DNA of 64,000 nt from the NCBI GenBank assembly GCA_045646385.1, contig JAZRKQ010000027.1, positions 43,567 to 107,566 of the forward strand, in the 5' to 3' direction. The notes under the pieces were generated by a model that saw nothing but the letters and a program-made list of their open reading frames with translations, made no database searches and had not been told where the DNA came from. This stretch comes from SIG455 sp045646385. GTDB taxonomy: Bacteria > Bacillota > Clostridia > UMGS1810. This document shows positions 23,799-33,815 of the stretch, in pieces; position 1 is the stretch's first letter, and every line of letters starts with the position of its first letter. The translations under genes were made by a program, and so were the position numbers.

Positions 23799-25160
23799 TT
23801 ATTCAGTTGCTTTTCCTGATGCAACATTTTCAACAGATGCAAACATCTCATCAAGTTTTTTCTTGCGGATGATAAACTCGCAATTGCCATTTTTATCATA
23901 TGCGGCATAATTACGGTCATCATAAACACAATAGTCGTTTTTCTTAACAGAGCCGTCGCGCATATAATATGTTACAGTATATTCAGGTGTTGAATACCTT
24001 GGGTTTTCAGCAAAATCGTCTGCTAAAAGGCCTATAACTTTCTGATACACCTGTCTTTTAAACGTGTCTTCCATAACTTGTTTTCCGTTTAATTTGTAAG
24101 TGTAGTTATCTTTTTCACCCTCGATTGTTGCAATATGTGTTTTACCGCCGTGAGTAACCTCTACCTTTGAAACCTCGTCGATATTCTCTAAACTTATAAA
24201 TTTTGTTATATAGATGAACGGGTCTATATTTATAAAACTTACGCTGTCGGAAGATATGAGATATACACGGTTATTGGTTTTAATATATCTTGATGTTCCC
24301 TCTGCCTTGCCTACATATATAGTCTGGCTGATTCCATCATCATCAGTTAAGGTGATTGTAGCCGAAGGATTGCTTACACCGGATTTGGCGTATCTGGAAT
24401 CGGCTTCGTCTATAAATTCTTCCACCGTAATATATGACAGTTTTGATATGATATTGTCAGATATCGGCTGAGCATCGCACTCACGCTTCATAGGCTGAAC
24501 CATATTCCACGTAATCTTCTGTTTCTCGCCCTCACCGGTAACGGTCTTTTTAATATCTAAAACACTACCGCCGCTGTTCATATAAATACGGCTTAAATTT
24601 TCGCTGTCTACATTTAAGATGTACGAGTCTTTATATTCAGCAGAGCCCTTTGATAAAGAGTCTCCTTTATTAGCATATATAGTATACACAGCATCGGCAT
24701 CTGCCGTTTTAAAATAATATGCACCGGTTACAGGGTTTTTATCGCCAAGATAAAATGTTTTGGCATCTGCATCGGCTAAGGTTAAAGTGTATGTTCCCGT
24801 AGGCTCTGCAAGGCCGTATATCGAAAGGTCTTCAGCCTTTTCCTCAACGCACTGCTGAGCGTAAATGCCCGCAAGGTCTATGCAAAGATAGTCTACTGTG
24901 CTTTGCTTAAGTTTAACGTCTTCCTTGCCTTTTAAAACCCACTTATCGTCTGAACGTGTAAAGGTAAAATTCTCACCTTTTACTTTAAGTGCCATTTCAA
25001 GGATATTATCCTTTGAGGTGGTAAAAACTTCGATACTTTTAATGTCATTATTCGTATTCGGAGTTTCTTCGTCAGTCCAGAGATGAGTCACCGCAAAAAA
25101 AGCACCAATCAGCACAACCAGTACACACGCCAGTATGATAATGCCTTTTTTATTTATCAT
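23799..25160 (-). CDS. DUF4340 domain protein of a Gld-like ABC system
   Basis: 453 residues with one N-terminal membrane span (about 6-27) and a long extracytoplasmic part made of repeated DUF4340-type beta modules, recognisable by stretches such as KWVLKGKEDVKLKQSTVDYL, YGLAEPTGTYTLTL, YYFKTADADAVYTI and RYIKTNNRVYLI. DUF4340 proteins are encoded with GldG-type proteins in many bacteria. They are thought to form the outside-facing part of that ABC complex; the cargo is unknown. Its start overlaps the GldG gene stop by 4 bases, so the four genes form one operon. Confidence 0.85.
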   Translation of the reverse strand: MINKKGIIILACVLVVLIGAFFAVTHLWTDEETPNTNNDIKSIEVFTTSKDNILEMALKVKGENFTFTRSDDKWVLKGKEDVKLKQSTVDYLCIDLAGIYAQQCVEEKAEDLSIYGLAEPTGTYTLTLADADAKTFYLGDKNPVTGAYYFKTADADAVYTIYANKGDSLSKGSAEYKDSYILNVDSENLSRIYMNSGGSVLDIKKTVTGEGEKQKITWNMVQPMKRECDAQPISDNIISKLSYITVEEFIDEADSRYAKSGVSNPSATITLTDDDGISQTIYVGKAEGTSRYIKTNNRVYLISSDSVSFINIDPFIYITKFISLENIDEVSKVEVTHGGKTHIATIEGEKDNYTYKLNGKQVMEDTFKRQVYQKVIGLLADDFAENPRYSTPEYTVTYYMRDGSVKKNDYCVYDDRNYAAYDKNGNCEFIIRKKKLDEMFASVENVASGKATE

Positions 25161-26677
25161 AAATGCCTCCTCTTAAACCATACCACAAAACCGGCAATGA
25201 GTATAATAAGCGGAATAACTATAACAGTAATTCCTGCAAAAACAAGTGCAGACATTGCAGGCATAGCAAGTATACTTGGAGAGATATCCTTCGGACGGAT
25301 ATAAATACTGTCGGGACTGTCTGTCATAAATGCCATAGAGTTGTAGTAAAAATCCTTGTTTGCATATGCGCTCAACTCAAACGCTTCAAATATACCCGTT
25401 CCGCCCATGATCATAAACTTTGGTGAACCGTTTGGTGAAAATCTCGAAAGCATTGTGGCAACAACAACCGGACCGTCTATATCGCCATCGGTTTTAGCAG
25501 TTTCATTAGATTGTAAATTAGTCCTTACATACGAAGTGTTTGACGAGATAAGCAAATCCATATTTTCCACATTAGGAGTTTTTTCTATTTTCATACCCCT
25601 TGCAATTGGATATACCATAAGTATATTATTACTGATGATATCGTCGGTAATTTCACCCGGAATAATTTCGGGGATAATATAGTTGGGGTAACTTATAAAC
25701 TTGCTCGAAGATTCTTCCATAACAAATCCGTTATAAAGAGTTACACCCCACTCTTTAAGATAACCCTCTAAAACGGGGAAAGTTTCTGTATAAAAATTTA
25801 TAAGAAGTTGTGCACTTCCGCCACGGTCAAAGTATGCGTCAAGTGTGTTAATCTCATCGGGCGTAAAGTCACGCTGAGGAGATGGAATTATAAGCATATT
25901 AACATCTTCAGGAATTGCTGAAGTAGAAAGATTGATTTCTACTGCATCGTAGTTTTCAGGCTCTAACACTATAGAATCAAAAGAATCAAATGGCACTTCG
26001 TTATGTCCCTGAACAACACCTACTTTAACAGTTGCTTCATTTGCAACGTACATAAGTGCAGAAGTGAATTTCTGTTCCGCAGAAAGCGATTGTACCTGAC
26101 CTGTCTGCTGATTCATGGTAACGGTATCGTTAATATCTACTACTTTGAATTTATCACCGCACTCAAAAATTATCGAGTATACATTAAACTGTGTAGAATC
26201 ACCCATATATTTCTGCAAAAACTGAGGGTTTGAAACGGTGTCTATTCTCTCATAATTAATTTTATTGGAAAGTTGCTGATATCTTATTAAAATCTGGTCA
26301 AGTGATTTTAAAACCTCGTCTTCGACTTCGGGAACTAAAGAATAAATATTAACTTCTTTTTCGAGTTTTTTTGCAACCTCTATAGTTTCATCAGCAAAGT
26401 CTAATACTCTGCCCGCAGTAAGGTCGATTTTTGTGTTAACTTTAGTTGCAACAGCGCCTATAAGCAGATTAACCACAATAACTGCCGCTACAACAAGCGC
26501 CGTCATAATGCCGGAAACAGTTCTTAGTTTTGTTCTTCTTGACAAGGGCTTGCGCTCTTTTTTGTTTTCTTCTGCAAATTCAGCAGAAATTTCCTGTACG
26601 TTTTCTGCTTCAACAACCTCGTTTTCAGCGGTTTCGTTTATATTAAGTTCATTGTTTTCGTTTTCATTATTATACAC
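25157..26677 (-). CDS. GldG-family ABC system extracytoplasmic protein
   Basis: 506 residues. A cytoplasmic acidic N-terminal tail (about 1-45, Asn/Glu-rich), a first span near 52-77, a large external GldG/IFT52-like domain (about 85-460, with TAGRVLDFADETIEVAKKL and the SPQRDFTPDEINTLDAYFDRGG region) and a C-terminal span followed by a basic end (FKRRHL). In Bacteroidota GldG works with GldA and GldF in gliding; in Firmicutes the same trio occurs without gliding and its substrate is unknown. GTG start with GAGGTGAT upstream. Confidence 0.87.
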   Translation of the reverse strand: MYNNENENNELNINETAENEVVEAENVQEISAEFAEENKKERKPLSRRTKLRTVSGIMTALVVAAVIVVNLLIGAVATKVNTKIDLTAGRVLDFADETIEVAKKLEKEVNIYSLVPEVEDEVLKSLDQILIRYQQLSNKINYERIDTVSNPQFLQKYMGDSTQFNVYSIIFECGDKFKVVDINDTVTMNQQTGQVQSLSAEQKFTSALMYVANEATVKVGVVQGHNEVPFDSFDSIVLEPENYDAVEINLSTSAIPEDVNMLIIPSPQRDFTPDEINTLDAYFDRGGSAQLLINFYTETFPVLEGYLKEWGVTLYNGFVMEESSSKFISYPNYIIPEIIPGEITDDIISNNILMVYPIARGMKIEKTPNVENMDLLISSNTSYVRTNLQSNETAKTDGDIDGPVVVATMLSRFSPNGSPKFMIMGGTGIFEAFELSAYANKDFYYNSMAFMTDSPDSIYIRPKDISPSILAMPAMSALVFAGITVIVIPLIILIAGFVVWFKRRHL

Positions 26678-26693
26678 TTATATCACCTCTTTC

Positions 26694-27401
26694 TTATTTG
26701 CTCCAACGTCTTTTTTCAATATGGTTAACTGTTAAAAATACAAATATAGCAACTATGCTTAAGTAGTAAACAACTGACTGCAGGTTAACAAGGCCCATTG
26801 AAAAGTCTGCAAATTTAGATGTGATTGAAAGCCAACCAATTATGGTTTGTAAAATTGCAACGTTTGTAATAGAACCAAACCATTCAGCAAGATACAACAA
26901 AAACAGAACGCCAAATGTAGCAACTGCCGCTATAATCTGGTTCTCTGTAAGTGATGAAATATAAATGCCGATTGATACAAACGCAGAACCCATAAGGAAA
27001 AATCCTATATAATTGCCGAAAATCTTGCCCCATGCAGGCTCTGTATAGCCAAGCAAAATAACGGGGTAAACAAGTGTTACTGCCAAAGCAATAAGGAATA
27101 CACAAACAGCGGCAAAAAGTTTTCCAAGCACGATAGATGTTACATTAACAGGTGCAGTAAACAGTAACTGGTCTGTTTTTGAATTTTTCTCTTCTGCAAG
27201 CGAACGCATTGTAAGTATAGGTGTTAAAAATAAAAATATCATTGTCATATTACCAAACACGGTGTTTATATCACCATAACCGCTGAAAAGATTATACATT
27301 GCAAAGAACAGGCTGGCAACGAAGAAGAATATTGCTACGAATACATATCCTATAGGTGAGCAAAAATAACTTCTTAACTCTTTTTTAAATATCGCTTTCA
27401 T
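26694..27401 (-). CDS. ABC-2 type permease, GldF-like
   Basis: 235-residue integral membrane subunit with six hydrophobic spans. The chosen ATG at 27401 gives the usual start MKAIFKKELRSYFCSPIGYVF, with GAGGAGG 9 bases upstream. The longer frame from 27500 adds 33 basic residues that lie out of frame within the end of the ATPase gene. The first loop motif TMRSLAEEKNSKTDQLLFTAPV is characteristic of GldF-type permeases (landmark near residues 70-90). It overlaps the ATPase gene by 17 bases and precedes gldG by 16. Confidence 0.9.
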   Translation of the reverse strand: MKAIFKKELRSYFCSPIGYVFVAIFFFVASLFFAMYNLFSGYGDINTVFGNMTMIFLFLTPILTMRSLAEEKNSKTDQLLFTAPVNVTSIVLGKLFAAVCVFLIALAVTLVYPVILLGYTEPAWGKIFGNYIGFFLMGSAFVSIGIYISSLTENQIIAAVATFGVLFLLYLAEWFGSITNVAILQTIIGWLSITSKFADFSMGLVNLQSVVYYLSIVAIFVFLTVNHIEKRRWSK

Positions 27402-28425
27402 TTGCTTCAGCCTCCTCTTCATCGATTTCTTCTGTATTTTCAGTTTCCTCGGTAATCTCTTCGATTTCGTCTGCAGGCTCTTCTGCAGCAGTGCTTTCAT
27501 CAGTTGTAAGTTGCAGGAATACTTCCTCTAAAGAAAGTCCCATCGTTTTAGACATAAGTATAGGCAATTCTGCCGCCGCAAGTGCAGAGAACACTTTTTT
27601 GCGGATATCCACATCACCCTCTGCCTCTATGATATAATCGTATGTGCCTGCCTCTTTCTGGCCGAGCGCTTCAATATACGCAATGCCGTCAACATCGTGC
27701 AGAGCCTTTTCAATAGCAGAAGATGCACCCTCTACCCTTATCATAAGTCTGTTATCACGTGAAAGTGTTCTTGAAAGATTTTCAGGTGTGTCTATAGCCA
27801 TAATCTTTCCTTTGTTGATAATAATAACTCTTTCGCAGATAGCACTTACCTCGGGCAGAATGTGTGAACTTAAAATAACAGTTCTGTTTTTGCCGAGTTC
27901 TTTTATTACATTTCTAATTTCTATAATCTGCTTAGGATCAAGACCAACTGTAGGCTCGTCTAAAATCAAAATTTCGGGATTGCCGATAAGTGCCTGAGCA
28001 ATTCCCACTCTCTGTTTATAACCTTTGGAAAGGTTTTTAATGAGTCTGCCTTTAACATCACTTATCTTAACAGTTTCCATAATATCTTCAATGTGCGATT
28101 TACGGTCTGCCTTGGGTGCCTTTAAATCGAATACAAAATTAAGATATTCCGAAACCGTCATATCCATATAAAGCGGTGGCTGTTCAGGCAGATAACCTAT
28201 TTTACGTTTGCACTCCATAGGTTTTTCAACTGTATCCATACCGTCTACCGCAACAGTTCCGCTGGTGGCGGAACCATATCCGGTAATAATGTTCATAGTA
28301 GTTGTTTTTCCGGCACCGTTAGGACCCAAAAAGCCGAGGATTTCACCGCTGTTTACAGTAAAACTGATATCGTCAACAGCCTTTTTGGTGCCGTATGCTT
28401 TAGTAAGGTTTTTAATCTCTATCAT
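27385..28425 (-). CDS. ABC transporter ATP-binding protein, GldA-like, with acidic tail
   Basis: 346-residue ATPase: Walker A GPNGAGKTT (about 34-42), Q-loop LPEQPPLY, signature LSKGYKQRVG (about 135-144), Walker B LILDEPTVGLDP and the H-loop SSHILPE. This subtype (with YMDMTVSEYL and the following FVFDLK) pairs with GldF/GldG. The last 40 residues are almost purely Glu/Asp/Thr, an added acidic tail whose DNA also encodes the start region of the permease. First gene of the ATPase-permease-GldG-DUF4340 operon. Confidence 0.92.
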   Translation of the reverse strand: MIEIKNLTKAYGTKKAVDDISFTVNSGEILGFLGPNGAGKTTTMNIITGYGSATSGTVAVDGMDTVEKPMECKRKIGYLPEQPPLYMDMTVSEYLNFVFDLKAPKADRKSHIEDIMETVKISDVKGRLIKNLSKGYKQRVGIAQALIGNPEILILDEPTVGLDPKQIIEIRNVIKELGKNRTVILSSHILPEVSAICERVIIINKGKIMAIDTPENLSRTLSRDNRLMIRVEGASSAIEKALHDVDGIAYIEALGQKEAGTYDYIIEAEGDVDIRKKVFSALAAAELPILMSKTMGLSLEEVFLQLTTDESTAAEEPADEIEEITEETENTEEIDEEEAEANESDI

Positions 28426-28518
28426 TAACTTATCTTCCTTTCCGCATCAGAGTGGCAAAAATCTATGATACTATAATAACACAATGACATATTAATTTTG
28501 TGAACAAAATATGAATTT

Positions 28519-30303
28519 TTACTTATCTTCAGCAAGTTTGATATGAAGTTCTTCAACCTGTTTTTCATCAATAAAGTCAGGCGCATTGCTCATAAGTTCT
28601 GATGCGTTCTGTACTTTCGGGAATGCTATTACCTCTCTTATATTGTCAAGTCCGGCAATAAGCATTACCATTCTGTCAAACCCGTATGCCATACCTCCGT
28701 GAGGTGGTGTGCCGTATTTAAATGCGCCCATTAAGAATCCAAATCTGTCCCAGGCCTGCTCTTTGGTGAAGCCTAAAACGCTGAACATTTTCTCCTGCAA
28801 CTGGGCATCGTGAATTCTGATACTTCCGCCGCCGAGTTCTACACCGTTTAAGATAATGTCGTATGCTTTTGCACGCACCTTTGACGGGTCAGTGTCTAAA
28901 AGCGGAATGTCCTCGTCATTTGGGCAGGTAAAGGGGTGGTGCATTGCCACATAACGTCCGTCTTCTTCGTCATATTCTAAAAGCGGGAAGTTAGTAACCC
29001 AAAGGAAATCGTATCTGTTTTTGTCAATAAGGTCAAAGCGTTTTGCAATCTCAAGACGGAGTGCACCAAGAGAATCAAAAACAACATTATTTTTGTCAGC
29101 AACAATAAATATAACGTCGCCCTCTTTAGCGTTCATACGCTCTAAGATGGCATTCATTTCGTCTTCAGTTAAGAACTTAGCGATTGGCGACTGAACACCT
29201 TCGGGATTTAACTTAATCCAAGCAAGACCTTTTGCACGGTATGTCTTTACAAATTCGCCGAGTGCATCAATGGTTTTTCTTGTAAGTTTCTCGCCAAGGC
29301 CTTCGGCATTTATAGCACGTACGCTTCCGCCGTTTTCAAGCGCACCTGTAAACACACCGAATCCGCAGTTTGCAACTATATCCGAAAGGTTTTTAAGTTC
29401 CAGACCGAAACGTGTGTCAGGTTTGTCAGAGCCGAATCTGTCCATAGCCTCAGAATATTCCATTTTAAGGAAAGGAATTTTAATGTCTATACCCTTAATC
29501 TCTTTGAACACTCTCTGCATAAAGCGTTCGTTAAGTTCCATAACATCGTCCATATCAACGAATGAAAGTTCCATATCAAGTTGTGTAAATTCGGGCTGAC
29601 GGTCTGCACGCAGGTCTTCGTCACGGAAGCATTTTGCAATCTGGAAGTATCTGTCCATACCCGAAACCATAAGCAACTGCTTATAAAGTTGGGGTGACTG
29701 AGGCAGAGCATAGAATTTACCGCTGTGCACACGGCTGGGAACAACATAGTCGCGTGCGCCTTCGGGAGTGCTTTTAACGAGTATAGGTGTTTCTATCTCT
29801 AAAAATCCGTTTTCGTCAAAGAAATCGTGCGCAATTTTAGCAATGTCGTGGCGCATGATAAGGTTTCTTTGCATATCTGGTCTTCTAAGGTCTAAGAAAC
29901 GGTGTTTCAAACGAAGTTCTTCTTTAACATCGCTGTTTTCTTCAATATAGAATGGTGGTGTTTCAGCAGATGAGAGTATACGCAGTTCGTTTACCTCTAT
30001 CTCAATCTCACCTGTAGCCATATCTTTATTGACAGCGCCCTCGCCTCTGGCACGTACTATACCCTTAGCAGCAAGCACATATTCACCGCGCACTTTAGCA
30101 GCCTTTTCGTAAAGTTCGGGGTTATCAGTATTGAAAAACAACTGAACAATGCCGGATATATCACGCAGGTTAATAAAGTTAACGCCGCCCAAGTTTCTTA
30201 CAGAGTTTGTAAAACCCATAACAACTACTTCTTCACCGATATTTGCAGCAGAAATTGTGCCGCATCTGTGTGTTCTTTTTAAGCCTTTAATTGATTCGTA
30301 CAT
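28519..30303 (-). CDS. aspS: Aspartate--tRNA ligase
   Basis: Class IIb aminoacyl-tRNA synthetase charging tRNA-Asp. N-terminal OB anticodon-binding domain (about 1-110; CGTISAANIGEEVVVMGF), motif 2 in the FRDEDLRADRQPEFTQLD region (about 215-235), the bacterial GAD insertion (about 290-410), and motif 3 GGMAYGFDRMVMLI near residue 540. 594 aa, the usual bacterial length. The bacterial type with the insertion may be discriminating or non-discriminating; I did not judge which. It follows hisS by 29 bases, an arrangement common in Firmicutes. No T-box is visible. Confidence 0.96.
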   Translation of the reverse strand: MYESIKGLKRTHRCGTISAANIGEEVVVMGFTNSVRNLGGVNFINLRDISGIVQLFFNTDNPELYEKAAKVRGEYVLAAKGIVRARGEGAVNKDMATGEIEIEVNELRILSSAETPPFYIEENSDVKEELRLKHRFLDLRRPDMQRNLIMRHDIAKIAHDFFDENGFLEIETPILVKSTPEGARDYVVPSRVHSGKFYALPQSPQLYKQLLMVSGMDRYFQIAKCFRDEDLRADRQPEFTQLDMELSFVDMDDVMELNERFMQRVFKEIKGIDIKIPFLKMEYSEAMDRFGSDKPDTRFGLELKNLSDIVANCGFGVFTGALENGGSVRAINAEGLGEKLTRKTIDALGEFVKTYRAKGLAWIKLNPEGVQSPIAKFLTEDEMNAILERMNAKEGDVIFIVADKNNVVFDSLGALRLEIAKRFDLIDKNRYDFLWVTNFPLLEYDEEDGRYVAMHHPFTCPNDEDIPLLDTDPSKVRAKAYDIILNGVELGGGSIRIHDAQLQEKMFSVLGFTKEQAWDRFGFLMGAFKYGTPPHGGMAYGFDRMVMLIAGLDNIREVIAFPKVQNASELMSNAPDFIDEKQVEELHIKLAEDK

Positions 30304-30332
30304 TTATATAAAACTTCCTTTCTGGAGAAAAT

Positions 30333-31589
30333 TCACTTTAATAGTTTTGCTATATCATCGGCATTTAATGCACATTCACATTCTGTACCGTCTTCCATAT
30401 TCTTAAGACGTGCTTTGCCGTTTGCAATTTCATCGTCGCCAATAATCATACTGAACTTTGCGCCGATTTTATTTGCATATTTCATCTGCGCCTTAACGCT
30501 TTTCCCGAGGTGGTCTTTTTCTGCAACCACACCGGCCTCACGCAGATTCATAACAAGTTTCTGTGCATACATTCCGCTATCATCGCCTATATTGCCGATG
30601 TAGATATCCACACCATGTGGTGCAGGAATTTCTATACCCTGCTCTTCCAAGGTAAGAATCAGACGTTCCATACCAAGAGCAAATCCACACGCAGGCATCG
30701 GGTTACCGCCGAGTTCTTCTATAAGACCGTCGTACCTTCCGCCGCCGCATATAACGCTGTTGGAGTTTTTGTTGTCTGCAATTATTTCAAAAACAGTTTT
30801 TGTATAATAGTCCAAACCTCTTACTATATACGGGTCTATAACATACTCTATACCCATAGCGGTCAGGTAGCCTTTAACCTTTTCAAAGTGGTCTGCACAT
30901 CCATCGCAGATGCAATCAATGAGTTTCGGTGCACCCTTTACAATCTCACCGCAAACGGGTGATTTGCAGTCAATTATACGCATAGGGTTTTTCTCAAAAC
31001 GCTCTTTACAGGTATCGCAAAGGTCGTCGTAATGTGCACTTAAATACTCTTTTAATTTCTTATTGTATTCCTTACGGCAATCGGGGCAGCCGATACTGTT
31101 TATACTGAGTTTCAAGTTTGTAAGCCCCAATCTTTTATATAAAAGCATAGGCAGAGCCATAATCTCGGCATCTGCACTCGGCTCGCCTGAGCCGTAAACT
31201 TCAACGCCGAACTGTGCAAATTCTCTGTAGCGTCCTGCCTGAGGTTTTTCGTAGCGGTAGCATTTAATCTGGTAAAAAACTTTAACCGGCTGAGGTTCGT
31301 TAAACAATCCATGTTCAATATAAGCCCTTGCCGCAGACGCTGTGCCCTCGGGACGGAGCGTAATGCTTCGGTCACCTTTGTCGTTAAAAGTATACATTTC
31401 CTTACCTACAACATCGGTAGTTTCGCCTACACCACGTTCAAAAAGTTCCGTATGCTCAAAAACAGGTGTACGGATTTCTTTAATGCAAAATTCGTTACAG
31501 ATTTTTCTTATTTCGTTTTCAATGTACTGCCACTTATATGCTTGTGACGGCAATACGTCGGCTGTGCCTTTAGGTGCTTTTGTTATCAT
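30333..31589 (-). CDS. hisS: Histidine--tRNA ligase
   Basis: Class IIa synthetase charging tRNA-His. Motif 1 begins GTADVLPSQ, motif 2 is in CYRYEKPQAGRYREFAQFG, the HisA signature is LDYYTKTVFEI (about 255-265) and motif 3 is in CGFALGMERLILTL; the C-terminal alpha/beta anticodon domain starts near residue 325. I start at the ATG at 31589 (MITKAPKGTADVLP), with AAAGGA upstream, instead of the TTG at 31607. 418 aa, usual length. Eighteen bases separate it from the dCMP deaminase gene. Confidence 0.96.
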   Translation of the reverse strand: MITKAPKGTADVLPSQAYKWQYIENEIRKICNEFCIKEIRTPVFEHTELFERGVGETTDVVGKEMYTFNDKGDRSITLRPEGTASAARAYIEHGLFNEPQPVKVFYQIKCYRYEKPQAGRYREFAQFGVEVYGSGEPSADAEIMALPMLLYKRLGLTNLKLSINSIGCPDCRKEYNKKLKEYLSAHYDDLCDTCKERFEKNPMRIIDCKSPVCGEIVKGAPKLIDCICDGCADHFEKVKGYLTAMGIEYVIDPYIVRGLDYYTKTVFEIIADNKNSNSVICGGGRYDGLIEELGGNPMPACGFALGMERLILTLEEQGIEIPAPHGVDIYIGNIGDDSGMYAQKLVMNLREAGVVAEKDHLGKSVKAQMKYANKIGAKFSMIIGDDEIANGKARLKNMEDGTECECALNADDIAKLLK

Positions 31590-31607
31590 TTTTTCATATC
31601 CTTTCAA

Positions 31608-32099
31608 TTAATAACCCATTTGTCCGTCTAAAGATTCGTCTTTTTCAATCCAGTCTTCACGGACATCTATAATTGTAAACGCTGTTTTGGTGTTTCTAAC
31701 AATAACTTTGGAAATACCTGCGTTTATTATAAGCCTTTTACACATTGCACAAGATGACGCGTCTTGTACAAGTTCGCCTGTGTTTTTGTCTTTACCGACA
31801 AGGTATAATGTTCCGCCAATCATTTCTTTTCTTGATGCGGAAATTATTGCGTTCGCCTCTGAATGAACGCTTCTGCAAAGTTCATAACGCTCGCCGCGTG
31901 CAATATTTAATTTAACTCTTATACATTCGCCGATATCAATACAGTTTTTTCTTGCACGGGGTGCGCCCGTGTATCCGGTAGATACAATTTCGTCATTATT
32001 AACTATAATCGATCCGTAATTACGTCTTAGGCACGTTCCCCTTTCTGCAACGGTTTCTGCAATATCAAGGTAGTAATTGTGTTTATCTGTTCTGTTCAT
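31608..32099 (-). CDS. Deoxycytidylate (dCMP) deaminase family protein
   Basis: 163-residue zinc cytidine-deaminase-fold protein. The zinc and proton-shuttle motif appears as VHSEANAI (H and E, about residues 77-84), and the second zinc motif is SCAMCKR (CxxC, about 117-121). RNYGSIIVNNDEIVSTGYTGAPR matches dCMP deaminases such as ComEB. It would convert dCMP to dUMP, feeding thymidylate synthesis. Gene order recN-dCMP deaminase-hisS-aspS is tight. Confidence 0.87.
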   Translation of the reverse strand: MNRTDKHNYYLDIAETVAERGTCLRRNYGSIIVNNDEIVSTGYTGAPRARKNCIDIGECIRVKLNIARGERYELCRSVHSEANAIISASRKEMIGGTLYLVGKDKNTGELVQDASSCAMCKRLIINAGISKVIVRNTKTAFTIIDVREDWIEKDESLDGQMGY

Positions 32100-32120
32100 A
32101 ATTATCCCCCTATTGTATTT

Positions 32121-33797
32121 TTAATAAGCCGCCTGCTTTAAAAGTTCGCGTGCGTTTGCTTTTGTTATTTCAGTTACTTCTGCACCACCCAATGTACGTG
32201 CAATTTCTAACACTCTGTCCTCGCCCTCCAAACGCTTAACAGTTGTAAGCGTGCGGTCGTTTTCTACATTTTTTTCTATAAGATAGTGCGTTTTGGCAAG
32301 TGATGCTATCTGCGGAAGATGAGTTATGCATATAACCTGATTGGCAGAGGAAATTGCACGCAGTTTTTCGCCGATTTTTTGTGCTGCGCTTCCGCTTACA
32401 CCTGTGTCAATCTCGTCAAACACCAAAGTTTTTGCGCCCTCTCCCATAGTAAGAACATTTTTAACCGCCAGCATAATTCTGGAAAGTTCGCCGCCCGATG
32501 CAATCTTTGTTAAAGGCTTAAAATCTTCACCGACGTTTGTGCAGATTAAAAACTCAACATCGTCTTTTCCGTTTGCGCCGTAGTCAGTTTCCTGTATATT
32601 AACGCTGAAGCGCACCTTTGCCATATTAAGGTCAGCAAGTTGCTCCTCTATCTGTTTAGAAAGTGTCGCGCCTGTTTTGGTGCGTATATGTGTAAGTTTG
32701 TCTGCCAGTAAATTTCGTTTTTCTTCTAAAGAAGCAATCTCGTTTTTTAATTCCTCTGCACGCTCGTCGGAACGTACTATGTTATCTGATTCTTCTTTAG
32801 CATCCTGCAGATATTTAAGTACCAGTTCAATAGTTGAGCCGTATTTTCTTTTAAGGTTATAGATTAAATCAAGCCTGTCCTCTACCTGTTCAAGTTCATA
32901 TGGTTCAAATGTAAGCGTATCTATATACTTACGAAGATTTCGCACTTTATCGGAGATTTCATAACCCAAATCAGTAAGTCCTTCGTGTATTTTTTTAAGT
33001 TCGGCATCATACTCGGCAACATCGCCAAGAGCATTAATACCGTCCCATAAAAGGTCGTTTGCAGATTTGCCCGTTTCGTCACCTTCATATAGAAGACCAT
33101 ATGCACTTTGCGTATTCTCGGCAATTCTGCCGGCATTTTCTAAAAACGCTTTCTTCTCAAACAGTTCGTCGTCTTCGCCAATCTGTAATGCAGCAGCTTC
33201 AATCTCGTCTATCTGGAAAGTGAGCATATCGAGCCGTCTTGTTTTTTCCTGTTCGTCAGTTTCAATGGACTCAAGTTCAGCAATTTTCTCACGCACTTTA
33301 TTGTATATGTCTTTATATTCGTTAAGTGTTTTTGAAAGTTCTTCACCTGCGGCGCTGTCAAGCAGTTTAAGGTGCGTTTTTTTAGCAAGAAGCGATGTGT
33401 TGTCGTGCTGACCGTGAATGGTTACCAGATGCGCACCCACCTCTTTAAGCACAGAGCCGATTGCCGGCATACCGTTTATGCGTATATTGTTTTTGCCGTC
33501 AGCAGTTATTTCACGTGAGATAAGTATCTGCCCGTCTTCTGCCTCTATACCGAACTCATCGCTTAAAAGTCTTTGAGTGTCAACATCTACCGTAAACACG
33601 CCGTCAACCCTTGCCTTTTGCTCGCCGGAGCGAATGAGTTCTTTACTGGCGCGCTCGCCTTTTAAAATGTTTACAGAATCTATTATAATAGATTTTCCGG
33701 CACCGGTTTCGCCGGTAAGAATATTAAACCCGTTTTCAAACTCTATTTCAGCGTTTTCTATAACCGCTATGTTTTTAATAAATAATCTGTTCAGCAA
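32121..33797 (-). CDS. recN: DNA repair protein RecN
   Basis: SMC-like ATPase that acts early at double-strand breaks. Walker A GETGAGKS is at about residues 31-38, a long coiled-coil hairpin spans about 150-380 (Glu/Lys/Leu heptads), and the C-terminal ATPase half holds the ABC signature ASGGELSRIMLA and Walker B TLVFDEIDTGVSG. 558 aa, usual length. TTG start with GGAGGTGA upstream. It stands between argR and the dCMP deaminase gene; the nadK-argR-recN order is common in Firmicutes. Confidence 0.96.
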   Translation of the reverse strand: MLNRLFIKNIAVIENAEIEFENGFNILTGETGAGKSIIIDSVNILKGERASKELIRSGEQKARVDGVFTVDVDTQRLLSDEFGIEAEDGQILISREITADGKNNIRINGMPAIGSVLKEVGAHLVTIHGQHDNTSLLAKKTHLKLLDSAAGEELSKTLNEYKDIYNKVREKIAELESIETDEQEKTRRLDMLTFQIDEIEAAALQIGEDDELFEKKAFLENAGRIAENTQSAYGLLYEGDETGKSANDLLWDGINALGDVAEYDAELKKIHEGLTDLGYEISDKVRNLRKYIDTLTFEPYELEQVEDRLDLIYNLKRKYGSTIELVLKYLQDAKEESDNIVRSDERAEELKNEIASLEEKRNLLADKLTHIRTKTGATLSKQIEEQLADLNMAKVRFSVNIQETDYGANGKDDVEFLICTNVGEDFKPLTKIASGGELSRIMLAVKNVLTMGEGAKTLVFDEIDTGVSGSAAQKIGEKLRAISSANQVICITHLPQIASLAKTHYLIEKNVENDRTLTTVKRLEGEDRVLEIARTLGGAEVTEITKANARELLKQAAY

Positions 33798-33815
33798 AAC
33801 CCGTCACCTCCAATA

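Noticed and set aside
28426..31607. T-box or other leader control of hisS and aspS
   Set aside because: The gaps before both genes are only 18-29 bases; no T-box sequence or specifier stem fits.
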